A stretch of DNA of 64,000 nt from Amborella trichopoda (Eukaryota; Streptophyta; Magnoliopsida; Amborellales; Amborellaceae): the NCBI RefSeq assembly GCF_000471905.2, contig NW_006499364.1:5489415-5553414 (forward strand), given 5' to 3'. Below the pieces are notes generated by a model that was given only the letters and a program-made list of their open reading frames with translations, made no database searches and was not told where the DNA came from. This document shows, piece by piece, positions 11,090 to 22,064 of this stretch; the first letter of the stretch is position 1; every line of letters begins with the position of its first letter. Position numbers and translations under genes: made by a program.

Positions 11090-14000
11090 TACTTGAACAC
11101 ATTTTTCAACACCTTAGTCCTTGATGTGGAATAAAGAGGAAGCTGGTCAATAAAGCCTACAAAATAAAGTGGAAATTTTGACAGTATTAGAATTACTCCA
11201 AAATTGGTTAAGAGCTTTATTAACACTTCAAAAGACCACCTGCTAAGGTTCATCGCCATCAGACATGTTTAAGGCAGTGAACACAAAGAAAAAATTTTGG
11301 CAAAATCGGCCTCTAACACCCTGAAATGGACCCTATAACTAGAGCTATATTTTTGGTGAGTCAAACAACTGTGGCACCACCGCTGTTGGATTTGGTATGG
11401 TCGAAAACCCTTGTGAGTCAAGTTTTAGCTGAATCGGGCACTCTAAGACAAAGTTATGAGTAAAATACCAAAAAGGGGTAGGCCACAAACTATTCCTGTG
11501 TGACCACCCTACACTAAAACACCATTAAAGGTGGATGTTCTTATAGTCACGGGCAGTCACTTTTGAGGCTTATATCTTACTCATTCCAAGTTGGATAGCT
11601 CTCAAATTATGTGAGCATGTTCGTCTCATCAAGACGAGCGTTTCGATAGGTGGTACGCGCCCATGACAATGCTTGAGCAAGGAGAAAAAATAGATAAAAG
11701 TTGCTAATCCCTGAAGAAAGTTATAAAAAATTCAGCAGCAGCACACCTCACTCGAGTGACTAAATCACGACACTTGCATACCCGATCAACATGAAACCAA
11801 TTGCATTACGTGTGTAAGGTCTGAGGCTATCTCTGTTCCGAACCTCGTATACGATGAATGGCTGGATTTCACACACAGAGGTGTCGAAGTTGCTATAACT
11901 TTTGGCTGCTGAATTTCAAGATTCCGGCCAAAACTCAAGACGGCGAAATCTTCATCTAGACACGAAATCGAGCTACATTTGTTGCAACATGATCATGACG
12001 ACATGCTCAATATGATTCAACGAAGAAACTGAAGAAAAACATCAAGGAACGAGCACACAATCGATTCAAAGTTTTCAAGATTCATCCAAAATCCAAGTTT
12101 CAAGATCGTGGTTAAAAGGCATGATTCATGGCTCGAAGTTGGTATCAAATTGATCGGCATGTTGAGCCCTGCAAGAAAATAATCATCTTTCGATCAAACG
12201 GGCATCAAAACAACCCAAATTAGTCATGGAAGATCACTCAAGTTCTCCGGTAGTAGTAGGGATTGTTTTGAAATTTCACACATTGTTAAGCATGGGTAAA
12301 ACAGTCTTTTTGCACCCATTTTTAAAATTTCTTTTAATTCAATTAAATTGTAATTATCTTCAATTCTAAGTTGGTTTTGGGCATACACCCACATTTTAGC
12401 CCAATTCTATACAAACAGACAATGCCTCATTGTAAAAGGCTCGATTTATTTTTCTTGGATCAATAAATAAAGTTCGGAATTTTACTTGAGCTCGTGGGTA
12501 CATCATGGAGAGAGAGAGGAGAGAGAAGAAAAGGGTTGGTACCGTTCGATAAGGTAACTTTCTCTTTCCTCCCTTCTTTTTTCATCTCTATCTCTCTTTC
12601 CCTTCTTCTTCTCATCTCTATCTCCCTCTTTCTCTCTCTTCTTCTCATCTATCTCTCTTTCTCTCCTTCTCATCTCTATCTCTCTCTTCTTCTCATCCCT
12701 ATCTATCTCTTATTCTCATCTCTATCTCTCTTTCTCTCTTTCCTTCTCATCTTTATCTCTCTTTCTTTCAATCTTTATCTCTTTCTCTCTCTTCTTCTTA
12801 CTGTTTTCTCTCTTTCTGCTCTTTGTCCAATACCGTCAGTGAAGCCTAGCACCGACTGTATATTCTCTCTCTTCTTCGTCTAATACAGTCAACGAAGCCT
12901 AACATCGACTGCATCTTTTCTCTCTTCTTCATCTAATATAGGCGGTGAAGCTTAACCCTGACTGCATCTTCTCTCTCTTCTTTGTCCAATATAATCGGTG
13001 AAGCCTAGCACCAACTGCATCTTCTTTCTCTTCTTCGTCTAATATAGTCGGTGATGCCTAGCACCAATAACATCTTCTCTCTCTTCTTCATTCAATACAG
13101 TCGGTGAAGCCTTTGCATAGCGTCGACTGCATCTTCTCTCTCTTCTTTGTCTAGTACAGTCGGTGAAGCCTAGCACTGACTGCATCTTTTCTCTCCTCTT
13201 TGTCCAATACAATCGACGAAGCCTAACACCAACTGTATCTTCTCTCTCTTCTTCATCTACTACAGTCGGTGAAGCCTAGCACTGACTGCATCTTCTCTCT
13301 CTTCTTTGTTTAGTACCGTCGATGAAACCTATCACCAATTGCATCTTTTCTCTCTTCTTTGACTAGCAGAGCCGACAATACTCAGTGTCGACTATGTCTT
13401 CTCTCTCTTCACTTCTTAAACACAACCGACGAAGCTTAGCGCCGACTGTGTCCTTCTCTCTCTTCTCTTTCCATCCTAACCGACGATTCTTAGCACTGAC
13501 TGTGTCTTTCCTTCTCTTCCTCTTCCGACACAACCGGCGTTGCCTAGCGCCGATTGTGTCTTTCACCCTCTTTTCTCCTTCCTTCTCTCTTCTCTCACAC
13601 TCTTCTCCTTCTTTCTTTCTCTTCTCTTTCTTATTCTCTTACTTCTTACTCTCTCTTTATGATTTTCATTCTTTTTGTTATCCTTTCGTTTGATTAAGAA
13701 GGGTTGGGATTAACATCTTATGATAGTCCTGTCATCTTGCTGTAATGTTGTTGTGTCAGAATTCCCACGACAGACTAACCATCGTGTCTAGCTAGTCTGT
13801 ATTGCTATTAACATCTAGTAGTAATCCTGTGAGCCAGTCTGATTTATCGAGCTCGTTTTACTACCACGTCAGGCCAATTATTCACCAACTTAATCACTTC
13901 ACTGATCTCCCCGTCTGGTCAAACTCTTCTTTCCCCCATCTTTCTTCTCGTTCTTTCCTTTTTCTTTTGATTGTACACGCCTGTGTATATTCACCTAAAA

Positions 14001-14338
14001 GGCCAGGGGAGGTCTACTGACCCACTTGTCGTATAACCTTTGCCATATATATGTGATTGCATAAAACAGGAGAATACAAGACAACAGAGGCGATTCTGAA
14101 CCAGTTTTATTACTGGGGCGTTTTCTTCGTGATCTAAGAGGAAGTCCGCTCGAGCCAACCCGAGTAAGTCCCGAACCCACCTTAAATTCCTCTCTCATCG
14201 GTTGGTAATACCTGCCCTTGTTTTCCAACGAGGTTCCTGAGAGAGTGATCTCAAAACATCCTGGGTTTCTCCTGAAATCTGAGACGTGTGCCGCCCGATT
14301 GATCCAGATCCAGAGGGCGAGATCGAGACACTTAACCA
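11090..14338 (+). repeat. 5' LTR of element A
   Basis: The LTR begins TACTTGAAC (expected TGTTTGAAC, so the first dinucleotide is mutated) and ends CTTAACCA. A degenerate TATA motif lies near 12403, followed by a pyrimidine tract (12556-12815), a hairpin minisatellite (12820-13560) and a conserved end shared with all other LTRs here. At 3.25 kb it is long, as in Tat/Ogre elements. Open frames across the CT-rich and repeat tracts are translation of low-complexity DNA. Confidence 0.85.
12820..13560 (+). repeat. LTR minisatellite with hairpin units (element A, 5' LTR)
   Basis: About 13 units of roughly 58 bp carry the core ACAGTCGGTGAAGCCTAGCA followed by CCGACTGCATC and a CT-rich spacer. CAGTCGGTG and CACCGACTG are inverted repeats separated by 8 nt, so each unit can form a 9-bp stem. 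Many units keep pairing through G-T pairs or matched changes. The same array is in the 3' LTR at about 27510-28265. Confidence 0.85.
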
Positions 14339-14341
14339 GCT

Positions 14342-14359
14342 TGGCGACTCCACTGGGGA
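14342..14359 (+). other. primer binding site of element A
   Basis: TGGCGACTCCACTGGGGA begins 3 nt after the LTR end. It resembles the primer sites of Tat/Ogre elements, usually assigned to an arginine tRNA; the exact tRNA is inferred, not checked. Elements C and D have diverged copies at the same position. Confidence 0.8.
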
Positions 14360-14541
14360 TTTACTAGCCTTTAGTCAGATCGTTTTAGTTTCTTCTTTTA
14401 TTATTTACTTTTATCTTTTCACACATCACTTATGGCTTATGGGTTCTGTAACTCATTTATCTGGAACAAGGATTTCTTATCCCTGCATTCGCATGTGTCC
14501 CTGGGGAACAAGTTCCTTCAACTTCGTTCCCAACCATCCTT

Positions 14542-15882
14542 TTGAGCAAAGACCTCGGGTCTAGCTCCCTGGTCTTAACCTGGATTGGCATGAGGAGGGA
14601 CTTAAAAATCCCTAACTCACCATCTCCATGCTCTAGTGGAACCTCTGCCAAGGCACCCTGCATCGGCAACACATTTGTTGCCCCACACAACATGCACTCA
14701 GTTACAGGCAAGTCACTTCTTGGTCATATTTCTGAGGTACACCGGAAGGCTGCCCAGTCTCTATCTGCAAAGGCAAGCAAGTTGCCATTGCATCTGTGGG
14801 TCGCCGCAAGGCCACCCCCCACATTCCTGCACCACAATGAGTCTCTATCCCTAAAGGCCCAACACACGAGGCGGAAGCCCTACGGTCTCCACCCCTCATA
14901 CATACCACAAGGCTCGTGGGTCACCCACTCGAGCCACACCTCGGGGCAACCCTTATGTTACCTCGAGTTTGCATCCAGGATCAGACTTTCTAAGGCTAGG
15001 TCCTATGCACGCTGATCATATGCATCTCATTGCTTGGAACAATGCCGTCATTATGCCAACCCGAGTACATAGGAGATGACCTCCTCGTCCTCTTACTCTG
15101 CACACACAAGCGCACCCTGTAAGGGGCAGGTTTCCACTTGTTCTCTTACAGACACCTGCTCGTAGTTCTCGGCCTCCTAATGTCAGACCACTTGCACTAG
15201 CCCGGGCTGACCCTCAGGTCCCTCGTGATCTTCTTCAAGGGGCGCACATGCGTTGCCATCACAGACATCCCCTTGCCCTCGAATCAGGCCTCCTCATGAG
15301 TCAACTCTGCTCCTGCCTGCTCCTCCTTCTTCGAGCAAGCACCTTCAACCTTGGTACTCGAAGGTTTTCCCTAAGAGTACCATCCTAAACCAGCCCCATC
15401 ACTTTGGTCGTGTCTCTGGAGCCCACAAGAGGGCTCAGGGTAATGACCTATTGGAAGATCAAGTCCTTCATCCTCCCTAGCCCACGATGACTCCAGTCCC
15501 TGGCCCTCATCCTTTGCCACACCTGATGGAGACAACTCTCTCTTGTACAAGAAGAGCTAACCAGCCGCAACCCAGATCGCAGTTTTGGCGTGAGGTCCAA
15601 CAAAGCCTCAAAGCTAAACGTAATCTAGGTATGCGAATTCTGACCAAACAAATGACTAAGGCGGTCGGGGCAGCTAGCTCTGATGACCCTCTTAGCCTGA
15701 ACCCCTTCTACCCTCTTCAGATGACGATGCCTGAAGCAAAACTCCATGAGCTCTGCATTGTGGTTAGTGTTGTAGAGGATGACCAGCCACTCAGCAGCCA
15801 CGGTCCCAAGACTGTCGAGAGCCTGTCCTCAAGTGATCGGCATATAAAAGTTGGGTCCACTCAGGGCATGCTGACCCCTTGA
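14542..15882 (+). pseudogene. element A upstream ORF (before gag), basic Ser/Pro-rich
   Basis: The frame 14542-15015 encodes a basic protein with TKAPCIG-like and TGKSLLGHISEVHRKAAQSL motifs. The frame 15253-15882 continues with HLQPWYSKVFPKSTILNQ and RRANQPQPRSQFWREVQQSL, interrupted by TAG at 15478-15480 and a frame change between the two parts. Homologous sequence stands in front of gag in element D (57433-58388) and element C (40529-41150). Ogre elements are known to carry an ORF between the 5' LTR and gag, so this is a candidate equivalent. It could instead be the N-terminal part of gag, because no clean separation is visible. Function is unknown. Confidence 0.55.
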
Positions 15883-16008
15883 TGACCAATCTACCGCGTA
15901 CTACCCGTCAAGTTCGCAAGCCCTCAACTGCAACTAATGCTGATCTCCATAGAGAAACAATCAGTGTAATGGTTGTAAGCAAGCCCGATGACGCGCAGGA
16001 ATAACGCA

Positions 16009-16925
16009 TGAACAAATTTGAGGATATGGTGCACACGATGATGGAAAAGATTGATCGTATAGACGTCGCACGCCAGTCAGCTAACCATGAGGTCAATTCC
16101 CATCACTTTGATGGTGCACCTCCAAGGCAGCCCCCTCCTTCTGCCTCACAAGAGAATTCTATCCCTCAACCCATCTCTTAGGTAGACATTGACGCTATGG
16201 TGACCCATAGCTTAAAGAACAGACAAATCTCGAGGATATAGGGTGCAACGTCTTATCAATGGCCATACCCTTCATATATTGACTAGGTCCCATTTCCCTC
16301 AGATTACAAGAAAGGGAAGTTTCCTTTATTCAACGAAACCATGTCCCCGAACCAGCATATTGCCCACTTTCAGGTAGCATATCGAGAAACAACGGCTGAC
16401 GGGAGACTTCTTCTCCATCAGTTCGTTAAGACCCTTGATGGCTCGACATTTCAATGGTATGCTCGATTTCCTCCAAACTCAGTACATACGTGGGAGGAAA
16501 TGGAGAAACTATTCTATCATCGTCAAGAGAGCGGTTCAAACCATTGAACTTCTCACCTAGACTCAAGATCCCGATGAGCCCATGGACCAGTTCATATCAA
16601 GATGGAGAAATTTGGCTTCTCGCCATCCAAATCCTATGCCCGAGAAGGAAGCAGTCCAAACTTGCTTGCGGAACATGTGACCTGAAATTTCTCTACACGT
16701 TGAGGCTTCTAATCCAACTTCCATGTTAGAGCTGATCTTTAAATCAATCTGCATAGAAAGTCTATCACCCCACCATGATGGCTCATGACAACCGTCTACA
16801 AGCCCAGCGAACAACTGGGGCAATGATAGCTCTCGAAATAAAACATGGGGCAGCCAACAGAAAGGAGTAATCAGTGCAGCCGTCATGGTCACTGATCCAA
16901 AGCAGGCCCCTCCCAAACTTTAGGC
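16009..16925 (+). pseudogene. gag: element A gag, capsid (Retrotrans_gag) region
   Basis: The region begins MNKFEDMVHTMMEKIDRID and continues through YKKGKFPLFNETMSPNQHI, FQVAYRETTADGRLLLHQFV and FQWYARFPPNSVHTWEEMEK, the gypsy capsid domain. Compared with element D it has an 11-nt deletion near 16520 that shifts the frame; the domain then continues with ISRWRNLASRHPNPM and HVEASNPTSM. Stops at 16179-16181, 16239-16241 and 16284-16286 each replace a CAG codon retained in D. Gag would assemble particles and package element RNA; this copy is dead. Confidence 0.85.
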
Positions 16926-17039
16926 CTCTTTAAAGGGGTGAGCACGACAAATATAACGCCCCAGGCAGGCAAGCAACAATAGTCGTACAACCGAGTACCC
17001 CTGCGAGCCAACCTTGATCAGGGTGATTATTTCACCAGG

Positions 17040-18110
17040 CATAGGAATAAGGTCTACCCCTTTGAGAAGGAATGGGTCTCTGCACTGTTTCAGTTATTAT
17101 TGCAACAGAATATGATCCAGCTTCCAAAAACCAATTTCCCCGAGCAAGTTGGCCTTGACACTCAGACGAATTATTGTGCTTACCATCGGAGGATCAATCA
17201 TCCCACATATGATTGCTACACACTAAAGGATATTATCGAGGCCTTGATTCAGAAGGGTCAGATAAAGCTTGAAGACTTAAAGAAGGCCTTCGGGGCAGCT
17301 GAGGCCTCCCATGTAGTAACCATCTAAGAGGAAGATGAAATGCCTGGTATCCTTTATGCCTTCTTCATTATAACGCTTCAGGAATGCATAATCACACTGA
17401 AGCAAGCAAGGAAACCCCAACACCTTGCTAAAGGAACTGAGGACCGCTGGTGCCCGTATCACCAAATAAGGGGCCACTACTTGTGGGAATGCACCAGTTT
17501 CCATGATATATTCGCAAAGAAAATGCGGGAATGTCAGGAGTTTTACAACGTTCCAATAAGTGATCCCCAAGTCACTCCTCCATCGGTGCAAGAGGATCTC
17601 CCAAAGCAAAGCCTTCCTATCAATGACTCAGACTCTGCGGAACCCTCGACTTCCCAACCATCGATAGTCCACCATGGGCAAAGCAGACTCAAGTCCTTAA
17701 GACGAGAAGCAATTCACCAAGTTAGGGTTATTCACAAGCCTAGCGAGACGAATCAAACACCACCTCAGAAAACCAGAAGGAGACGGGCACCAAGGGCTGC
17801 TCTCCTGAGAAACAAGATGGCTCAACCTCCAGTTGAGCAGGAATTTCTTAGGCCCTTCCCCCCACTACCAACTTTATTGAGCTTTATCCTTAGCATGATC
17901 CTTCTTCCTTCTTCATCCTGTCAAGAAGATGTTCCCGTACCATCTTCCACTCAGAGCACGTCCAATGAGGGTGACGACGTTAAAAGCACTCCCCAACAGT
18001 CTAAGCATGGGAAAGACCTAAAAGACCCTCTGCAATCGTCCAATCCTGGTGATGACATAGGAATCCACCCAGATCGGTCTAATGAGGGGAACGACCCTAA
18101 AAGTCCTTGA
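17040..18110 (+). pseudogene. gag: element A gag C-terminal part with two CX2HX4HX4C knuckles
   Basis: The frame contains two variant zinc knuckles. The first is at 17175-17216, C-A-Y-H-R-R-I-N-H-P-T-Y-D-C, followed by YTLKDIIEALIQKGQIKLED. The second is at 17451-17492, C-P-Y-H-Q-I-R-G-H-Y-L-W-E-C. Both have His in place of the usual second Cys, a pattern common in plant Tat/Athila gag proteins. A TAA near 17325 replaces a Gln codon seen in element D. The frame from 17340 stays open for 256 codons, with a basic linker (SRLKSLRREAIHQVRV) and a low-complexity Ser/Asp tail. The knuckles probably bind RNA. Confidence 0.82.
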
Positions 18111-18179
18111 CTTTCTAACCTCCTCCTTCTTCTTCTTCAGCTTCTCATCTTTCTTCTTCTTTGTCTCTTGCAGGTATAA

Positions 18180-20372
18180 CCTTGTTATGTCTGGACTTCG
18201 AGGCTCTCAACAAATAAATTGTAGGATCCAACATAAGCATCACAACGGAAGTGGTTGAAAAAGACGTTGGCCCAGAAAGCATGATTCTTGATGGTTGCTG
18301 ACACCTTGGTAACTCGAGCCAAAGCACAACCACCCTCTTCAAAGAAGCACAAAAAGTAAAAGCCAAAGAAACCCCAGTGGCCCCATGAGCCCGACTTTGA
18401 GCAGAGACTAAGAGAGTCAAGGGGGCAAAGTTTCTACTCTCAGGAAGCTTGCCATATGGTGCAAATCTCAAGAGCAACACCCATCACGGGGCAGATAAAT
18501 CTCAGATCGGGGAGGACGGTGCAACCTCCATCGTAGAAGTCCGGCACCTTGAAGTTTCCTAGTCCGCCATTGCCCCTTAATCCAAAGACTAATATTCCTA
18601 TCTTACATCTCCCTAGGCTCCTTCCTAATCCCAATACCTCAAACAATCCTCCTATTCTCCTACTCCCTGGGACACCTCTGATCACATATACTCAATCACT
18701 TCCAAAACCTTAGACCTCCATCACCCGAACTAATCTTGTTGTGCAATCGAGTCAGCCAATAAGCCAAAATAAACCTCTTCCACCCAAACCTGCTCGTCAA
18801 CCCAACATACCACCCAAACCAATGGCAGGACTAGGCGTACAAGGCCTTGATAAAGAAAAGGTGAAATATGATGTAATAGGGCATCTACAGAAGCTTTCAG
18901 CCCTCCTCAATATCTATGATGCCCTAATTATCTTGAAGGATTACCGGATGGCTTTGGTTCAGGCTCTCTCTAACCCAGAAGTGTATGAGAACGAAGTAGA
19001 ACCTATTGAGGTGGACATGATGATTTTAGATGGATGTATGCCGATTACCTTTTCTGAGGACGATCTGTAGCTGGGAGAAAATTTTTCTCTTTGTTACTGA
19101 CGAATTACTTCCAAGGAGGATCCTTACTTGATTAGGGTTGGGGTCTGAAGATCTTACCCCCACCCACGTCAGAGTTCAAGGGTTCAACTAGTCAGAAGAG
19201 AAGTCAGCTATCATGGTTCACCTTCGTTTTAAGATCAGTGAGCTGAACGATTACGCCCATTTCCATGTATTCGACACCGACACTTCCTACAACATTCTCC
19301 TTAGTCGGCCATGGCTCCATGACCAAGGAGTGGTTCCATCGACATTGCATCAGTGCTTCAAGTATAGTCGAGATGGGAGACAACATACGATCTATGCGGA
19401 TAAGAGACCATTCCCTACACCCAAAACTCACTATGTCGATGCTAAATATTACTTCACAGATCTGGTGTTGCCTCAAAAGTTGAATGATGGAGGTCATAAG
19501 TCTACAATCAAGACAACAGCTTCGTCTCATGAAAATGTTGAGGATGTTGGGATAACATTGGTGAACATGTTCAAAGAGGACGAAAGGCAGGGGTAGAGTT
19601 TTACCTCTAACCACTATTCATTCTAACGTCCCAACCATCATCCCTCAAGAAACTCCTTCTTCACTTTAAAAGGAGTCTTCACCCTCTGCCCCTAATTCTG
19701 ATCCACCTTGGCCGAAAGATGAACTAGAGGTCATTCCTGAGATTGAGCAAGTCATGGGGATAAAATTCCCGGCTCCAAGGATCACCTATACGCCGGACCA
19801 TCAGAAAGTTCTGCATATCCCCATTACGCTCTTGAAAGCAAAAGTGGCGTGTCAACCGCCGTAAAATATTTTTCAAAATCCGATTGCTATAAGTATAGAG
19901 GGTGCTCCTCGGACAAGTGACCAACTTAAAGTTCTACTTTTCCCTGATCTGGTAGGAGGAGAGCAGTCTGAGAAAGGGAAACTTTCTTCCCCTCAAGGAA
20001 AGGATCGCCTAGCAAACTTATGAAGAAAACTTTTTAGTCTCCAGAGTCAATTGAAGGTCATGCATATCGCTTCAAAACATCTCAACGAGTACGTGCCTGA
20101 GACTAAAAGCTATGATGGGTTTGAAGTTAATGCACCACTAATGGAGGTCGAAGCCCCTCTTGACTGGACTATCTATAGTAACCAAGCTCACCAAATGATG
20201 AAGAAAATGAACTATGAGACCTTGGCCAATCAAACATTAAGAGGAGGAAAAGCAATGACCCCTCATTTCAAAGCTATCCAAGTCATGACAGCTCGTCATG
20301 GGGTTAAACAAGGCCTAGGGTATTAACCTCTAGAGATAATAAAAGTGTTGAGAGGCATTCGAAAAAAAATCA
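18180..20372 (+). pseudogene. pol: element A gag-pro linker, protease lacking its active site, and G-patch
   Basis: The linker (18741-19070) carries PLPPKPARQPNIPPKP and DVIGHLQKLSALLNIYDALI. The aspartic protease follows, but an approximately 49-nt deletion at about 19107 removes exactly the segment holding the catalytic LDGGSAVNLI in element D. The protease flank is otherwise recognisable (DTSYNILLSRPWLHDQGVV, PSTLHQCFKYSRDGRQH). At 20051-20326 a frame ends in ARHGVKQGLGY, the G-patch-like motif found between protease and RT in Ogre-type elements. Coding resemblance stops near 20372, where RIRKKIT-stop may be the last codons of pol. RT, RNase H and integrase are missing. Confidence 0.8.
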
Positions 20373-20443
20373 CATGAGGTGCAGCGAAAGTAAGAAAAGA
20401 ATGAAATATGCAGTGAAGTCATCTAGAAGAGAAAAAGAAGCAC

Positions 20444-20449
20444 TTTATT
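20444..20449 (-). promoter_or_regulatory. AATAAA downstream of the antisense ORF (element A)
   Basis: TTTATT on the plus strand reads AATAAA on the antisense strand, about 60 nt after the end of the antisense ORF. Element D has AATAAA at the equivalent site (52616-52621). Its conservation suggests a polyadenylation signal for an antisense transcript. Confidence 0.5.
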
Positions 20450-20509
20450 TATGAGTTAAAACTTTTACATGTACTGGTAAAAGAAAAGACATTCTCAAAA
20501 CTAATCAGT

Positions 20510-21520
20510 CATCTTATTGATCTCTTCGTTGCACGCTGTAGGAGAAGTCTCGGTGCCCTAGACACGCTCCTTCAATTTGGTCACCGTTTGCGTTTCCTCC
20601 TCCATCGTCACAGTTTTCGACTCAAGGTTGCCATTGAGTTCGGATAAATCTGCAACCAAAGAAGCCTTCATGGCCCTCCTTTGAACCATCTCCGTCTCAA
20701 GACCTGCGAATTCCTACCTCAATATTCGCATCTCCTCTCAAATTTCAATCATTCTCTTGTAGCTTCCTTGTGCCTCCCTTTTGAGATCCTGCTGACAGCC
20801 AGTTATCGTGGCCTTCTTCTCAATGCAAGAATCTATCTTCTCGCAATGACCCAAGATTGACTCCTCCAAAGAGGCTAGCCTGCTAATTTATTCCTCATGA
20901 TGCAGCACTCTTGACCTCTAGCTCTCTAGCTCATTTAGGGTTTCATTAAAATGGGAAAGCACTTCTGGTGCACTCCCAACCGTGGTGGTCACTGCGAATT
21001 CCCTCAGTTTTGCCAAAGCTTCGCCCAGCTCATTGAAAGGCAGCTCCCTCAAGCCCTGAAGGCCTGCTCGAAGCATGCCTGCAATAATATCAGAAACCCC
21101 GCTAAAGATTGGCCTAGATGGTGCTGCTGGGATTACTACTACTTAAGAGGGTTCGGCTTCAAGGACTGAGCTTGTCGAAGTGATGGAAATTTGAGCCACT
21201 GGCTCCTCTGGAACGATGGCAAAGTCAAGAGCTTCTTGCCCCTTAGACTCAGAAGCAGCCCCAGCCTCAACTTGCTTGGGTTCTTCAGTAGCAGCCTTGC
21301 TGCCTTGACCCTCGCTTATAGGGATCTCTACTTCTGTTCCAGCAGGCTCTGAAGAAACCTGTTCCCCTTGCTCCTCACCCTCCTGAACTTCCACTTCAGT
21401 ATTAGCAAGTTCAGGAACTGCCTCTTCCCCTTGGCCTTTGCCAGCCGATTCACCCCAAGTCATGGATTCTTCCATTTGACCTGCACCTTTAACATATAGA
21501 ACCTCGGCCACGAAGAGCTC
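20510..21520 (-). pseudogene. element A antisense additional ORF (acidic, coiled-coil)
   Basis: On the strand opposite gag, 21511-21143 encodes a Glu-rich N-terminal region starting MAEVLYVKGAGQMEESM. After a stop and frame changes it continues to about 20530 with a heptad-rich region homologous to element D's frames at 51927-52568. Shared motifs include LSHFNA/ETLNELES-type, VQGSYKRMIEI-type and ASLVADLSELNG-type segments. An AATAAA lies just downstream on the same strand. Tat-lineage elements are known to carry additional ORFs in antisense orientation between pol and the 3' LTR; position and strand fit. Function is unknown. It resembles a coiled-coil protein and no enzyme motif is visible. 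Confidence 0.72.
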
Positions 21521-22064
21521 AACCCCCTCATCTTCACGACCTGTCTCGTGCCCACAATGACAGCAATATCTTAGTGCTCAGGAACATCATCAACTATAGG
21601 CTTTTCTTCTTGAGTCATAGCCCTGCCTCGGTTGGAGTACTAAAGTACAGATGCATGGAGGTCACATCAGGAGCAGAGCCCCTTCTTGGAGTAGTTGCTT
21701 CAGGGCCTTCAGCCTCGTCAGTCTCCATTGGAGCCGCCTCTGACTCAGGAACTACTCGTGGACTCAGGGGCGCTTTCCCAAGATCTTGAGTCCTCTCCAG
21801 ATCAAAAGTGATAACAATGGGCTCAAAAGGGCCGGAGTCGTCTACTTCTGTCTCTGAAGAAGAAGCAAACCCACCAAAAAAATTGTTCTCCTAGAAGAAG
21901 CAAACCCACAAAAGAATTGCTCCCAGAAGAAGCAAATCCACCAAAATACTCTCCTCATGAAGAAGAAGCGAAACCATTTGGAGAAGTTAGCTTCAATTCA
22001 TCAGATGAGTAAGAGGATGGTTATAGGCCACAATATGAAGCGAAACGACTCGAAGAAGTTAGCT

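Noticed and set aside
12820..13560. CRISPR-like alternation of repeats and spacers
   Set aside because: The spacers are CT-rich and similar to each other, the units are imperfect, and the context is a plant LTR.
12494..13693. Long Ser/Leu-rich open frames in element A's LTR
   Set aside because: They are translations of CT-rich tracts and minisatellite units; similar frames occur on the other strand and in every LTR with such tracts.
14870..15000. Possible host gene exons among the Pro/Ser-rich frames before gag
   Set aside because: The same sequence stands in front of gag in elements C and D, so it belongs to the retroelement.
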